28,001 bases of DNA from an uncultured Veillonella sp. (lineage in GTDB: Bacteria > Bacillota > Negativicutes > Veillonellales > Veillonellaceae): NCBI GenBank assembly GCA_934202215.1, contig CAKPXR010000016.1, forward strand, positions 1 to 28,001, read 5' to 3'. The position numbers and the translations under genes were made by a program. Below, in pieces: positions 1 through 8,412 of this stretch; the first letter of the stretch is position 1, and each line of letters starts with the position of its first letter. The notes below the pieces were generated by a model. The model was not told where the DNA came from. It did no database searches and worked only from the letters and a program-made list of their open reading frames with translations.

Positions 1-45
1 TTTTTACAACTTCATTAATTTTTTAAATTTTATTAATTCGTATAC

Positions 46-77
46 AAAAACATGCACCCCTTTCGAGGTGCATGTTT
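46..77 (-). terminator. Rho-independent terminator of malic enzyme gene
   Basis: The arms catgcacc (51-58) and ggtgcatg (67-74) form a hairpin. On the minus strand it is followed by a run of five T. It lies about 70 bases past the stop codon of the malic enzyme gene, which reads toward it. The flanking A/T bases also pair, so it could work in both directions. Confidence 0.85.
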
Positions 78-142
78 AATTGTTTATATTATCTGACTTA
101 GGTTTTAATGAGCTATTAAGCATTAAACTCATAGCAATTAAA

Positions 143-1348
143 TTAACCTTCGTAGTTACCAGCTTTAACTGCTTCAGGGTTTTTAGCAATACCTTGTTCT
201 ACAGCTACTTCAGCAACTGCTTTTGCAACAGCTGGAGCTACACGAGGATCAAATACGGATGGCATGATGTTTTCATCAGTCAATTCGCTATCTGGAATTA
301 AGTGTGCCAATGCTTCAGCAGCAGCCAATTTCATTTCATCAGTGATTTTGGATGCACGAACATCGATAGCACCGCGGAAGATACCAGGGAATACAGCTAC
401 GTTATTGATTTGGTTAGGAGCATCGGAACGGCCAGTACCAGCGATACGAACACCAGCAGCTTTCATATCAGCGTATGTTGCTTCTGGGTTAGGGTTAGCC
501 ATTGCGAATACGATAGCATCATCAGCCAAGTTTTCCAAGATTTCTTTTGTGAAAGCACCTGCAGCGGATACGCCTAGAAGGATATCAGCACCTTTAGCAT
601 TTTCAGTCAAGTTGCCATGTTTTTCTTCAAGACCAAGCAAGTCGATCAATTCAGCTTGCAAGGAATCAAGACGTTTGTAGTCTTTGTGCAATACACCAGA
701 AGATACCAATACAGTAATATCACGAGCACCTGCAAGGTATAACAAACGAGCGATGTTAGCACCAGCAGCACCAGCACCGTTTACAACGATTTTAGCTGTT
801 GCTAAATCTTTTTTAACAAGGCGAAGAGCACCTTTTACACCAGCTAAACAAGCGATAGCTGTACCGTGTTGGTCATCATGGAATACAGGGATTTCCAATT
901 CTTCTTTCAAACGGTTTTCGATTTCATAGCATTTAGGGGAAGAAATATCTTCCAAGTTAATGCCAGCAAAGTTCTTTTGTAATAGTTTTACAGTATTGAT
1001 CAATGTATCAGCATCTTTAGTATCTACAACCAATGGAATGCAGTCTACATCGCCGAATTTTTTGAACAATAAGGATTTACCTTCCATTACTGGTAATGCT
1101 GCTGCAGCGCCGATGTCGCCAAGACCAAGTACACGAGTACCGTCAGATACAACGGCAACCATGTTGGAACGGCAAGTTAATTCGAAGGATTCTGCTTCAT
1201 TATCTTTAATACGCAAGCATGGTTCTGCTACACCTGGTGTGTAAGCTACAGATAAATCATGAGCGTCTTTTAATTCATATTTAGTTCCTACAGTAAGGAA
1301 ACCTTTTAATTCACGTTTCTTTTGTACAGCTAATTCACGTACGTCCAT
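143..1348 (-). CDS. NAD(P)-dependent malic enzyme
   Basis: This 401-residue enzyme oxidatively decarboxylates malate to pyruvate in the cytoplasm, linking the C4-acid pool to pyruvate in a lactate/malate fermenter. The malic N-terminal domain carries YTPGVA at 36-41 (catalytic Tyr), EGKSLLFK near 89-96 (catalytic Lys) and the metal-binding HDDQHGTA at 157-164. The Rossmann NAD-binding domain has GAGAAG at 191-196 and MANPNPE near 283-289. The length fits the short bacterial malic enzymes of about 400 residues rather than the long MaeB type with a phosphotransacetylase domain. The open frame extends 32 codons upstream, but the start was placed at MDVRELAVQ because AGGAGA lies just before it and the promoter lies inside the longer version. 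It is a single-gene unit with its own terminator. The NAD versus NADP preference cannot be told from sequence alone. Confidence 0.93.
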   Translation of the reverse strand: MDVRELAVQKKRELKGFLTVGTKYELKDAHDLSVAYTPGVAEPCLRIKDNEAESFELTCRSNMVAVVSDGTRVLGLGDIGAAAALPVMEGKSLLFKKFGDVDCIPLVVDTKDADTLINTVKLLQKNFAGINLEDISSPKCYEIENRLKEELEIPVFHDDQHGTAIACLAGVKGALRLVKKDLATAKIVVNGAGAAGANIARLLYLAGARDITVLVSSGVLHKDYKRLDSLQAELIDLLGLEEKHGNLTENAKGADILLGVSAAGAFTKEILENLADDAIVFAMANPNPEATYADMKAAGVRIAGTGRSDAPNQINNVAVFPGIFRGAIDVRASKITDEMKLAAAEALAHLIPDSELTDENIMPSVFDPRVAPAVAKAVAEVAVEQGIAKNPEAVKAGNYEG

Positions 1349-1415
1349 TCTAATTCTCCTTTGTGGATAAACTCGGACTCTTTTGAGTCGGTAATTAATA
1401 CCATTAACTAATTGT

Positions 1416-1444
1416 ATTATACAAAATGATATATGATAATTCAA
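1416..1444 (-). promoter_or_regulatory. Probable sigma-A promoter of malic enzyme gene
   Basis: On the minus strand, TTGAAT (1439-1444) and a perfect TATAAT (1416-1421) are separated by 17 bases, about 70 bases upstream of the malic enzyme start. A short hairpin (gactc 1376-1380, gagtc 1385-1389) lies in the resulting leader just upstream of the ribosome binding site. Confidence 0.7.
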
Positions 1445-1520
1445 GTTTTTTCGATATAGTTTTTCGAATATTTTAGAATTAAATTCTATTAATTTATATT
1501 AGTAAAAAAAATGATAAACA

Positions 1521-1556
1521 AAAAAGTAGATAAACCATATTCGGCTTATCTACTTT
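1521..1556 (-). terminator. Rho-independent terminator of speD
   Basis: Arms aagtagataa (1524-1533) and ttatctactt (1546-1555) pair perfectly over 10 bases. On the minus strand they are followed by TTTTTTGTTT. It sits about 60 bases past the speD stop codon. Confidence 0.85.
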
Positions 1557-1616
1557 CGTACTACATACGCATTATATGACAAAACACTTTACGTAAAAAT
1601 ATATGTTTTTATTTAT

Positions 1617-2399
1617 TTATGCTTTTACAGAAGGTAAATTACGACCATAGAAAATTTCCATCATTTCTTGTTTTAATTGATGTTTAATTTGCTTGATTTC
1701 TCGTTCACTCAATTCCGCTTCAGTAATACCAAACAGGTAATTATCTAGATCAAACTCTTTTAACATCATTTTTGTATGGAAGATATTTTCTTGATACACA
1801 TTTACATCAATCATATTATACATGTTACGAGTTTTGGCATTGATGTAGTTTTGGATAGAGTTAATACGATGATCAATATAGATTTTCTTACCAGACACGT
1901 CACGTGTAAATCCACGTACATGGTAGTCTAATGTAAGGATATCGGAGTCAAAGCTTTGAATTAAATAGTTAAGTGCTTTAAGCGGAGAAATTTGCCCACA
2001 TGTGGAAACTTCAATGTCGGCACGGAATGTACTAATCCCTTTATGCGGATGGCTTTCAGGGTAAGTATGTACAGTAAGGTGAGATTTATCAAGATGCATT
2101 ACTACATCTTCTTTTTCAATTTCCTCTTCAGAAATCAAAATTGTAACAGATGCACCTTGTGGATCATAGTCTTGTTTTGCTACGTTAAGGATATTAGCGC
2201 CAATAATATGACTAACTTCTGTTAAGATAGCTGTTAACCGATCCGCATTGTATACTTCATCAATGTACTGAATGTATTGTTTTTTCTCTTCTTCCGTACG
2301 AGTATAACAGATATCATAAATATTAAAACTCAATGTCTTTGTGAGATTATTAAAACCATATAATTTCATTTTAGGTTTTGCTTTAACTGGTGTCTCCAT
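1617..2399 (-). CDS. speD: S-adenosylmethionine decarboxylase proenzyme (class 1a SpeD)
   Basis: This 260-residue protein should decarboxylate S-adenosylmethionine to supply aminopropyl groups for spermidine-type polyamines. It matches the long E. coli-type SpeD (about 264 residues) and not the short, roughly 120-residue Bacillus type. The self-cleavage site that creates the pyruvoyl cofactor is visible as DKSH, with Lys105-Ser106 as the scissile pair, followed by [19 protein letters not shown] and SPLKALNYL follow, then a C-terminal [12 protein letters not shown] segment, all typical of the class. No spermidine synthase (speE) lies next to it. The 85-base gap to the upstream phosphodiesterase gene holds an inverted repeat, so it may or may not be co-transcribed with the rph-rdgB group. 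It ends at a clear terminator. Confidence 0.95.
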   Translation of the reverse strand: METPVKAKPKMKLYGFNNLTKTLSFNIYDICYTRTEEEKKQYIQYIDEVYNADRLTAILTEVSHIIGANILNVAKQDYDPQGASVTILISEEEIEKEDVVMHLDKSHLTVHTYPESHPHKGISTFRADIEVSTCGQISPLKALNYLIQSFDSDILTLDYHVRGFTRDVSGKKIYIDHRINSIQNYINAKTRNMYNMIDVNVYQENIFHTKMMLKEFDLDNYLFGITEAELSEREIKQIKHQLKQEMMEIFYGRNLPSVKA

Positions 2400-2440
2400 G
2401 ATATGTTATAACCCTTTCCATGCATAGACTTACTATTTTT

Positions 2441-2475
2441 GAAAGTTTATCGAGCTATTACGGCACGAAACTTTC
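2441..2475 (-). other. Inverted repeat in the speD leader
   Basis: gaaagttt (2441-2448) and aaactttc (2468-2475) pair over 8 bases and are extended by cg/cg inside. No T-run follows on the minus strand, so it is not a standard terminator. It lies between the upstream stop codon and the speD start and could shape the speD leader RNA. It matches no riboswitch class I recognise. Confidence 0.4.
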
Positions 2476-2484
2476 ACCATATAA

Positions 2485-2982
2485 CTAAATAATATCTTCT
2501 TTATAAACAAACTCTACATCAAACTGTCCATTATCATAGGTAACAATTGCAAAAGTACCACCAGAGCGGTCACGAGGCAACGATATGCTGCCAGGATTCA
2601 CGAATACCGCCTCGCGGACACGAACCTCCCCATGATGATGGCTATGACCAGAAACGATTAATCGTGCTCCCATGTCAGTTCCTAATTCAATCAGTTTTTG
2701 TATTCGATTATAATATGATACCTCATGACCATGAGTCATGTAGATATAAGTATCCTCAAGAGGAATCAACTGTTCTCGAGGCTCAAGAGGCTGTACACGA
2801 TCATTATTACCACGCACCGCATACACAGGAATATCCGTATGTTCCTGCATATAGCGCGCATCATCTCCATAATCACCAGCATGAAGCCACATATCAATAT
2901 CTTGATCTACAGTAGCCTCCAAAATGAGGTCAATATTCTCTAGATACCCATGAGTATCACTTACAATACCAATTCGTTTCAT
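2485..2982 (-). CDS. YfcE/MJ0936-family metallophosphoesterase
   Basis: This 165-residue, single-domain, two-metal phosphodiesterase belongs to the calcineurin-like superfamily. All five metal-binding blocks are present: SDTHG (8-12), HAGD (34-37), GNND (58-61), THGH (83-86) and GHSHHH (112-117), followed by NPGS. Family members hydrolyse model phosphodiesters in a Mn-dependent way; the natural substrate is generally unknown. It follows rdgB by 66 bases on the same strand. The order rph, rdgB, YfcE-type gene is a recurrent Firmicutes arrangement that suggests nucleotide or RNA end-processing housekeeping. The 66-base gap contains a small palindrome (3023-3041) without a U-tract. Confidence 0.9.
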   Translation of the reverse strand: MKRIGIVSDTHGYLENIDLILEATVDQDIDMWLHAGDYGDDARYMQEHTDIPVYAVRGNNDRVQPLEPREQLIPLEDTYIYMTHGHEVSYYNRIQKLIELGTDMGARLIVSGHSHHHGEVRVREAVFVNPGSISLPRDRSGGTFAIVTYDNGQFDVEFVYKEDII

Positions 2983-3048
2983 TTTATTAGTTCTCTAATA
3001 CTATTATATTACACATTGATTTGAACTATACCATATAGTTCGAAAATA

Positions 3049-3624
3049 TCAAAGCTTGTTAATTAATTCACGTAGTGCACGTCCGCGATGACTAATCGTT
3101 TCCTTTTCTTCGATGCTAAGTTCTGCCATAGTCTTTTTAAATTCAGGCACATAGAAATATGGATCATAACCAAATCCATTATCTCCTTTTGGCTCATCTT
3201 GCACAAGGCCATCGCAATAGCCTTCAGCTGTCACTTCACGGCCATCGGGATATACGAGAGCCAAAGCACACACATAATGACCTGTACGGTCGCTTTTACC
3301 TTGAAGCTCGCGAATCAATTTTTCATTATTAGCTTGATCATCGCCATGATGACCTGCATAACGTGCAGAATATACACCTGGTGCGCCATCGAGAGCGTCT
3401 ACGGTAATACCAGAATCATCGGCAAGACATGGACGATTTATAGCCTTTGCATAGTAATGGGCCTTTAAAAGAGCATTTTCCATAAAGGTTGTACCAGTCT
3501 CCTCTGGTTCCTCAACAGTAATAACCTCTTTCACTGGTATACAGTCAATAGATAAATGGGAGAAAGCCTCGGAAAACTCACGAATTTTTCCTTTATTACC
3601 TGTTGCTAATACGATTTCTTCCAT
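3049..3624 (-). CDS. rdgB: Non-canonical purine NTP pyrophosphatase (RdgB/HAM1)
   Basis: This 191-residue house-cleaning enzyme hydrolyses dITP, XTP and ITP to monophosphates and so keeps deaminated purines out of DNA and RNA. The nucleotide-binding TGNKGK motif is at 8-13, the acidic CLADDSGI block at 66-73, FGYDP at 151-155 and SHRGRA at 178-183, and the length is normal. The start ATG lies one base after the rph stop codon, and its GGAGGT ribosome binding site overlaps the end of rph. Translation of the two genes is therefore probably coupled. Confidence 0.96.
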   Translation of the reverse strand: MEEIVLATGNKGKIREFSEAFSHLSIDCIPVKEVITVEEPEETGTTFMENALLKAHYYAKAINRPCLADDSGITVDALDGAPGVYSARYAGHHGDDQANNEKLIRELQGKSDRTGHYVCALALVYPDGREVTAEGYCDGLVQDEPKGDNGFGYDPYFYVPEFKKTMAELSIEEKETISHRGRALRELINKL

Positions 3625-3625
3625 C

Positions 3626-4381
3626 TTACACCTCCGGAGCTGTAGGGTATACTTTACCTACTTTATCCGCTGTCGCGCCAAGTACTTCACGTTGTTTAGC
3701 CATAAGCTCATCTGTAGCAGCCTCTGCTAAATCAAGCAATGCATTAAGTTCATCACGGTTAAAGGTACCGTGTTCACCTGTGCCTTGTACTTCAACCATA
3801 TTGCCAGAGCCTGTGCGCACCACATTCATATCTACGACAGCAGCACTGTCTTCTTCATAGCAAAGATCTGTAATAGGACCGTCAGGACCAATACCTACGG
3901 AAATAGCGGCACAAAAATCAGTAATTGGGAATTTACCAGCGCCACCAAAAGTGAAGTCCACCGCATCAACGAGGGCCACAAAAGCACCTGTAATAGATGC
4001 TGTACGCGTACCACCATCGGCTTGGATTACGTCGCAGTCAATTGTAATAGAGCGTTCACCTAATGCTTCAAGGTCTACAACAGCGCGCAAAGCACGACCG
4101 ATAAGACGTTGAATTTCAACTGTACGGCCTGTTTGTTTCCCCTTTGCTGCTTCACGACTAACACGAGTTTGCGTAGAACGTGGCAACAAGGAGTATTCTG
4201 CTGTTACCCAACCTTGGCCAGAACCTTTTAGCCAGCGCGGCACAGAATCCTCAACAGTAGCCGTACAGATAACCTTAGTCTTACCGCACTCAATGAGTAC
4301 AGAACCTTCCGCATACTCTGTAAAATTCCGTGTTATTTTAATAGGTCGCAATTGACCTGCTGTTCTATTATCGCTACGCAT
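3626..4381 (-). CDS. rph: Ribonuclease PH
   Basis: This 251-residue phosphorolytic 3'-to-5' exoribonuclease trims extra nucleotides from the 3' ends of tRNA precursors and acts as a hexameric ring. The N-terminal RSDNR...GQLRPI block, the LPRSTQTR segment and the [16 protein letters not shown] block are typical, as is the phosphate-binding [17 protein letters not shown] region near residues 116-132. The length is standard. A GAGGTT ribosome binding site precedes the ATG. It is the first gene of the rph-rdgB-phosphodiesterase group, with a likely promoter about 70 bases upstream. Confidence 0.96.
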   Translation of the reverse strand: MRSDNRTAGQLRPIKITRNFTEYAEGSVLIECGKTKVICTATVEDSVPRWLKGSGQGWVTAEYSLLPRSTQTRVSREAAKGKQTGRTVEIQRLIGRALRAVVDLEALGERSITIDCDVIQADGGTRTASITGAFVALVDAVDFTFGGAGKFPITDFCAAISVGIGPDGPITDLCYEEDSAAVVDMNVVRTGSGNMVEVQGTGEHGTFNRDELNALLDLAEAATDELMAKQREVLGATADKVGKVYPTAPEV

Positions 4382-4413
4382 AGGAACCTCACCATTCTAA
4401 AACTAAACATTAG

Positions 4414-4438
4414 AACGCCCCTTACACAAAGGGGCGTT
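4414..4438 (-). terminator. GC-rich hairpin between the HDAC-like gene and rph
   Basis: Arms aacgcccc (4414-4421) and ggggcgtt (4431-4438) pair perfectly. The following sequence on the minus strand is only moderately T-rich. It could end transcripts from the hydantoinase/HDAC unit. Because the likely rph promoter lies just upstream, it would also form the extreme 5' end of the rph mRNA and may instead be a 5' protective stem. Confidence 0.5.
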
Positions 4439-4448
4439 ATTTCTTCTT

Positions 4449-4476
4449 ATTATATCATAATTTTTCTATTTTTCAT
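4449..4476 (-). promoter_or_regulatory. Probable rph promoter
   Basis: On the minus strand ATGAAA (4471-4476), a 16-base spacer and a perfect TATAAT (4449-4454) lie about 70 bases upstream of the rph start. The -35 box touches a 9-base perfect inverted repeat. Confidence 0.55.
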
Positions 4477-4497
4477 TACCATGAATCACATGGTAAT
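4475..4497. repeat. Perfect 9-base inverted repeat at the rph promoter
   Basis: attaccatg (4475-4483) and catggtaat (4489-4497) are exact reverse complements around a 5-base loop. It lies between the HDAC-like stop codon and the rph -35 box. There is no U-tract on the minus strand, so an operator is as likely as a terminator. Confidence 0.6.
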
Positions 4498-4511
4498 TTG
4501 ATAGTTTACCA

Positions 4512-5894
4512 CTATACCTCATATTGACCATCACCAAGTGGATCTACTACAACATAACGGCTAGCACCGCCCTCTGCTCTAGCCCGTTTAGTCTCTGCTA
4601 TTGCATCTTGTCGTGTTTCTTCGTCCGCTTGCCAAGGAATGAACATAGCATATACGCTTTGTGGACCATAAGGGCCATATTGGCCTCGTGAAAGTACGCT
4701 ATGCCATCCTACTTTATCTTCGTACATGCGAACCTTTTCAAGGCGTTCTTCTTGTACGCCCGTTTCATCATAGTACACATTGTAACGGTTCGACCATATA
4801 TCACCTACGCCTGTACGTTCCTCTTCAGCCATTGTATGACGATTTGCCCATTGGACCTTCCATTTAGCGATAAGATCATCAATATAATTGGTTACATTTT
4901 GGCTTTGCTGATACTTAACAGGATTAAAGGCAGGTTCTACGACCTTGCTGTAATCAAGGCCCGCCATGGATAAAATGATACCTGTATTTACATATGGCAA
5001 TGCTTCTTGTACAGAGTAACCACCTTCTAATACGGCAATATCTGCTTGTAATAAATCTACAAGTTCAGCATAACCCTTTGCAGTAACCTGCATATTTGCC
5101 AAAGGATCACTAAAATGATTATCTTGACCCGCCGAGTTGATAACAACATCTGGATTAAACTCTTCCAAGATAGGCAATACAAGTTCACGCATAACCTTCA
5201 TTAAGCCTTCGTCACCAGTTCCTGGTGGCAATGGGATATCTATATTGCCCCCGATAGCTTGTGGGCCACCGAATTCATCCATAAAGCCTGTGCCAGGATA
5301 TAATGTACGCCCGTCTTGATGGAAACTAATGTATAGCGTATCTGGATCATGATAGAACACATCTTGAGAACCATCGCCATGATGTACATCTGTATCTACT
5401 ACAGCAACGCGTTTAATACCATAAGTTTGGCGCATGTGTTGTATCATAACAGCTTCAATATTAATTGTACAGAACCCGCGAATACCATGAACCATAGCCA
5501 TTGCATGATGCCCTGGCGGTCTTACTAAGGCAAAGGCGCGATCTACTTCACCGCGCATAACTGCATCAGCAGCCGCAATAGCACCACCTGCAGACACACG
5601 GTGTGCTTCCGTTACCCAAGACTCTAAATCTGGAGCTCCCACATGAACGCGCTCTATAGTATCCCAGTCGGCCACGATAGGATTATATTCCACAATATTA
5701 GGTATATCTAATAAACCTTCCTCTACGATTTGATCGCGTGTATAAAGTAACCGCTCTTGTCGTTCCGGATGTGTTTCAGAAATTTTCCAATCAAAAGCGG
5801 GGAAAAATACGAGGCCTAAACTATGTTTTGATATATTTTTATCAGCATATCTAAGTCCATGACGCTCACGATAGGATAAACCTTTATTCCACAT
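4512..5894 (-). CDS. Histone-deacetylase-family (AcuC/HDAC-like) zinc amidohydrolase
   Basis: This 460-residue protein has a full arginase/deacetylase-fold catalytic domain over residues 30-320. RPPGHHA places the charge-relay histidines at 129-130. DTDVHHGDG gives zinc ligands Asp169 and His171. SAGQDNH gives the third ligand, Asp258. LEGGY supplies the transition-state Tyr293. Such enzymes remove acetyl or related acyl groups from lysines, polyamines or small amides; AcuC acts on acetyl-CoA synthetase. About 110 extra C-terminal residues, from roughly 350, contain an aromatic and charged segment that I do not recognise. The start overlaps the stop of the hydantoinase-like gene by 11 bases, with a GGGGGTG ribosome binding site inside that gene, so the two are almost certainly co-translated. 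The substrate is unknown; polyamine or amide hydrolysis is as plausible as protein deacetylation. Confidence 0.88.
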   Translation of the reverse strand: MWNKGLSYRERHGLRYADKNISKHSLGLVFFPAFDWKISETHPERQERLLYTRDQIVEEGLLDIPNIVEYNPIVADWDTIERVHVGAPDLESWVTEAHRVSAGGAIAAADAVMRGEVDRAFALVRPPGHHAMAMVHGIRGFCTINIEAVMIQHMRQTYGIKRVAVVDTDVHHGDGSQDVFYHDPDTLYISFHQDGRTLYPGTGFMDEFGGPQAIGGNIDIPLPPGTGDEGLMKVMRELVLPILEEFNPDVVINSAGQDNHFSDPLANMQVTAKGYAELVDLLQADIAVLEGGYSVQEALPYVNTGIILSMAGLDYSKVVEPAFNPVKYQQSQNVTNYIDDLIAKWKVQWANRHTMAEEERTGVGDIWSNRYNVYYDETGVQEERLEKVRMYEDKVGWHSVLSRGQYGPYGPQSVYAMFIPWQADEETRQDAIAETKRARAEGGASRYVVVDPLGDGQYEV

Positions 5895-7605
5895 ACTGTT
5901 TCACCCCCGCTGCTAGTTGTACTTTTACCGTTATTAAACGTTCCATTGATTGCCAGCCCTCTACTACAGGGAAATCTTCTATACTAATGACCTCTATGTC
6001 TTGAGCTTTACCAAGACCTAAACGCAACGATTCTTCACTGAGGGCCTCTTTGGCTCGTTCCACAACTTGTTCCACCCGTTTTAAGGTACATGTTTGTTGC
6101 TTAACTCCTAATTCGGGAATAACAAGTAAACAGCGTTTTGTATCAACATGAACAGTGAGTTCAATAGTAGATAAAGCCAGAGCAGCACCAATAGCATTAG
6201 CTACCGATGCATTTTCTGGAATTGTAACAGGTAAATTTAAATACTCACCGATACTTGGGCCCAAGCTGGGTGCCGTACCACCTACTACAACAATTTGGGT
6301 AGGCTCAAATACATCGGGATTTACAATGTCAGCCACTACATAAATAGGTCGTTTATTCTCTGCCGTTACCACCTCATCTATGCCATGTTGAATTGTCTCT
6401 AACGCCTTATTGACTATTAATCTCGCCACATCAGAAACCGTCTCAGAAACAGCTAATTGCTGTTGAACTTTAGTCGAGTCAGATATTGAGCTATCATGTA
6501 ATGACGCAGGTAATCTATTAGCCAATACCTCCATAGATTGTACAGCTAGTTCAATATCACCATAGCTTGCATAGCCCAATACAATAAGTGCATCCCCCAA
6601 TGTAGGTTCACTACCGCCCAAAGCCACCGATGGGCCTATCCGTTCAGGTCCGACTGTAACTTCACCATCTACAATGCGAACCACAGATTCGCCACCAATA
6701 CCAACGGAGGTTACTGCAAAAGAGCGTACCGCACTTGGGTATTCACGGATGGATACTCCATTTTTTGTCATTAATGGTCTGCCCTGCTTCCAAAGGGAAA
6801 TGTCCGTTGTAGTACCCCCAATATCTAATGCAACAGTGTGGTCATCACCAATTGCACCAAGGGCGGATAGGCCAAGCACAGTGGCTGCAGGTCCCGTAAA
6901 AGCGGTCTCCACAGGTCTGTTTACCATATGCTCCATAGGCAAAGAACCACCATCGGCTTTTAAAATATGAAGTGGTGCATTAATATTTCGCATACTCAAG
7001 GCACGTTCCACATTTTTCTTGAATACTGTAAATACTGGTGTCACAGCACTATTAAAGTAAGCACTAATAGTACGGCGTGGAAAATTTAATGAACCACTTA
7101 ATAAGCTGCCATTAGAAATAGTAGCATATGTATGTTTTAACTCTTGCGCAATAGACAATTCCTCTTGAGGATTCCGTACCCCAAATTTAGCAGATACTGC
7201 GGCTAAATCAGTACCACTGTGAGATTGAACCATCTTAGCTACATCACGAACTGTATTTGTAGGTGTACGTTCCACCACAATCCCTCTATGGTCTGTATAG
7301 CCTTGAAGATATATAGGCTGCACAGGGAAAATATCATCCACATTTCGTCCAGGGCCCGTCACAACATAAAGGTCTACCGCTTGCTCCTTCTCTTCTACGA
7401 TGGTATTTGTTACCACAGTAGTAGATAGAGTAACTTGTTCAATATTTGATGTATTACAGCCTGCCAAAACTGCATCTAATGCCTCGCCTATGCCTCGCAT
7501 TAGATTACCCTTCGTAGTTCGTCTTTTAGCAGATGCTACTACACGATGACCATCGATGATGACCGCATCTGTAAAAGTACCACCTACGTCTAAACCTAAT
7601 AACAT
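5884..7605 (-). CDS. Hydantoinase/oxoprolinase (HyuA-type) family protein
   Basis: This 573-residue protein of the ASKHA ATPase fold resembles the HyuA subunit, which opens cyclic amides such as hydantoins or 5-oxoproline using ATP. The first phosphate-binding motif is LDVGGTFTD at 5-13. KADGGSLP at 216-223 and FTGPAATVLG at 236-245 are family blocks. The second phosphate motif is LDIGGTTTD at 260-268, and GIGGES follows near residue 300. It is shorter than typical HyuA of about 700 residues, and no HyuB partner is adjacent. Instead the HDAC-like gene overlaps its 3' end by 11 bases. A strong AAGGAGG precedes the ATG, and the 144-base upstream gap carries the terminator of the CofE-like gene. 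The family assignment is firm, but the exact substrate is not known. Confidence 0.88.
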   Translation of the reverse strand: MLLGLDVGGTFTDAVIIDGHRVVASAKRRTTKGNLMRGIGEALDAVLAGCNTSNIEQVTLSTTVVTNTIVEEKEQAVDLYVVTGPGRNVDDIFPVQPIYLQGYTDHRGIVVERTPTNTVRDVAKMVQSHSGTDLAAVSAKFGVRNPQEELSIAQELKHTYATISNGSLLSGSLNFPRRTISAYFNSAVTPVFTVFKKNVERALSMRNINAPLHILKADGGSLPMEHMVNRPVETAFTGPAATVLGLSALGAIGDDHTVALDIGGTTTDISLWKQGRPLMTKNGVSIREYPSAVRSFAVTSVGIGGESVVRIVDGEVTVGPERIGPSVALGGSEPTLGDALIVLGYASYGDIELAVQSMEVLANRLPASLHDSSISDSTKVQQQLAVSETVSDVARLIVNKALETIQHGIDEVVTAENKRPIYVVADIVNPDVFEPTQIVVVGGTAPSLGPSIGEYLNLPVTIPENASVANAIGAALALSTIELTVHVDTKRCLLVIPELGVKQQTCTLKRVEQVVERAKEALSEESLRLGLGKAQDIEVISIEDFPVVEGWQSMERLITVKVQLAAGVKQYVE

Positions 7606-7704
7606 ACAACCTCCTTATCCGAATTAATAGAGGATACTTAGAAATGCTAAGTTAAGCAAAAAACTTTTTACCTAGCATATAACCACTATTAACTTTCACA
7701 ATAT

Positions 7705-7746
7705 ATAAAAAGGCTGTACCCATCTCTATGTGATGAGTACAGCCTT
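7705..7746 (-). terminator. Rho-independent terminator of the ybgC-murI-cofE-like operon
   Basis: Arms aaggctgtac (7710-7719) and gtacagcctt (7737-7746) pair over 10 bases. On the minus strand they are followed by TTTTTATAT, directly after the stop of the CofE-like gene. Confidence 0.9.
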
Positions 7747-7749
7747 CTG

Positions 7750-8400
7750 TTATTTACCAGATACAGATGCGTAATTTTTAATGATAACAATCGGAGTCAT
7801 TTGGCTATCATTACCAAATGGATTATCAATCAATAATTGTGCAATTTTATTACCGTCAATGCCACGACTTGTACCTAATACAGCAGAACGTTTCAAATCA
7901 TTAACATCAGCTACAACAGCGCCATAACAGCCTGTACGAGATACGATTTTCTCTGCTACTTTATCTGGATCTTTTGGACCAAATACAATGTGCTTATCAA
8001 ATGGAGGCATTGTACCAGTTACATCATCAGTTAAAGATGCAGCGCGAGCAATTGCATAGAATACACCAGGTTTGCGGAAAATTTTAGCAATAGCACCTAA
8101 AATGAAGGCACCTAATACTTTCCATTTACCATCTAAGTTCATAGCGGATTGCATGCCATAAATGGATGCCATAGAACCATCTGGATGAATAAAACGATTG
8201 ATTAAACGAGCTTGCCAGCATACGTCTAGTTCTTCAGGACGTGTAAAACGACCTTGTGTAATAGCTACTACAGATTCAGCTACACAAACGATATCTTCAG
8301 GTCCAATATTATGACCACCAAATTCAACGATAGCATCCACGATGTCATCATTATCTGTAAGAATACGTGTTGGCACACATACTAACTCTAATTCTGCCAT
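7750..8400 (-). CDS. CofE-like (F420-0:gamma-glutamyl ligase superfamily) protein
   Basis: This 216-residue protein resembles the CofE family, which adds glutamates to coenzyme F420-0. The N-terminal segment EDIVCVAESVVAITQGR (about 36-52) matches the family pattern of a strand, an alternating V/A stretch and a closing Q/E-G-R. SLTDDVTGTMPP and GCYGAVVADVND follow, the latter a likely metal- or nucleotide-binding region. F420 is not expected in Negativicutes, so this is probably one of the many bacterial homologues that glutamylate or amidate something else. It is the last gene of an operon with ybgC, murI and a membrane-anchored unknown. The gap to the upstream gene is 12 bases, with a good AAGGAGG. 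Confidence 0.72.
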   Translation of the reverse strand: MAELELVCVPTRILTDNDDIVDAIVEFGGHNIGPEDIVCVAESVVAITQGRFTRPEELDVCWQARLINRFIHPDGSMASIYGMQSAMNLDGKWKVLGAFILGAIAKIFRKPGVFYAIARAASLTDDVTGTMPPFDKHIVFGPKDPDKVAEKIVSRTGCYGAVVADVNDLKRSAVLGTSRGIDGNKIAQLLIDNPFGNDSQMTPIVIIKNYASVSGK

Positions 8401-8412
8401 TGTTATGCCTCC

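Noticed and set aside
264..1244. Several plus-strand open frames of 80-140 codons within the malic enzyme gene
   Set aside because: They lie antisense to a well-conserved enzyme, have no good ribosome sites and carry no domain.
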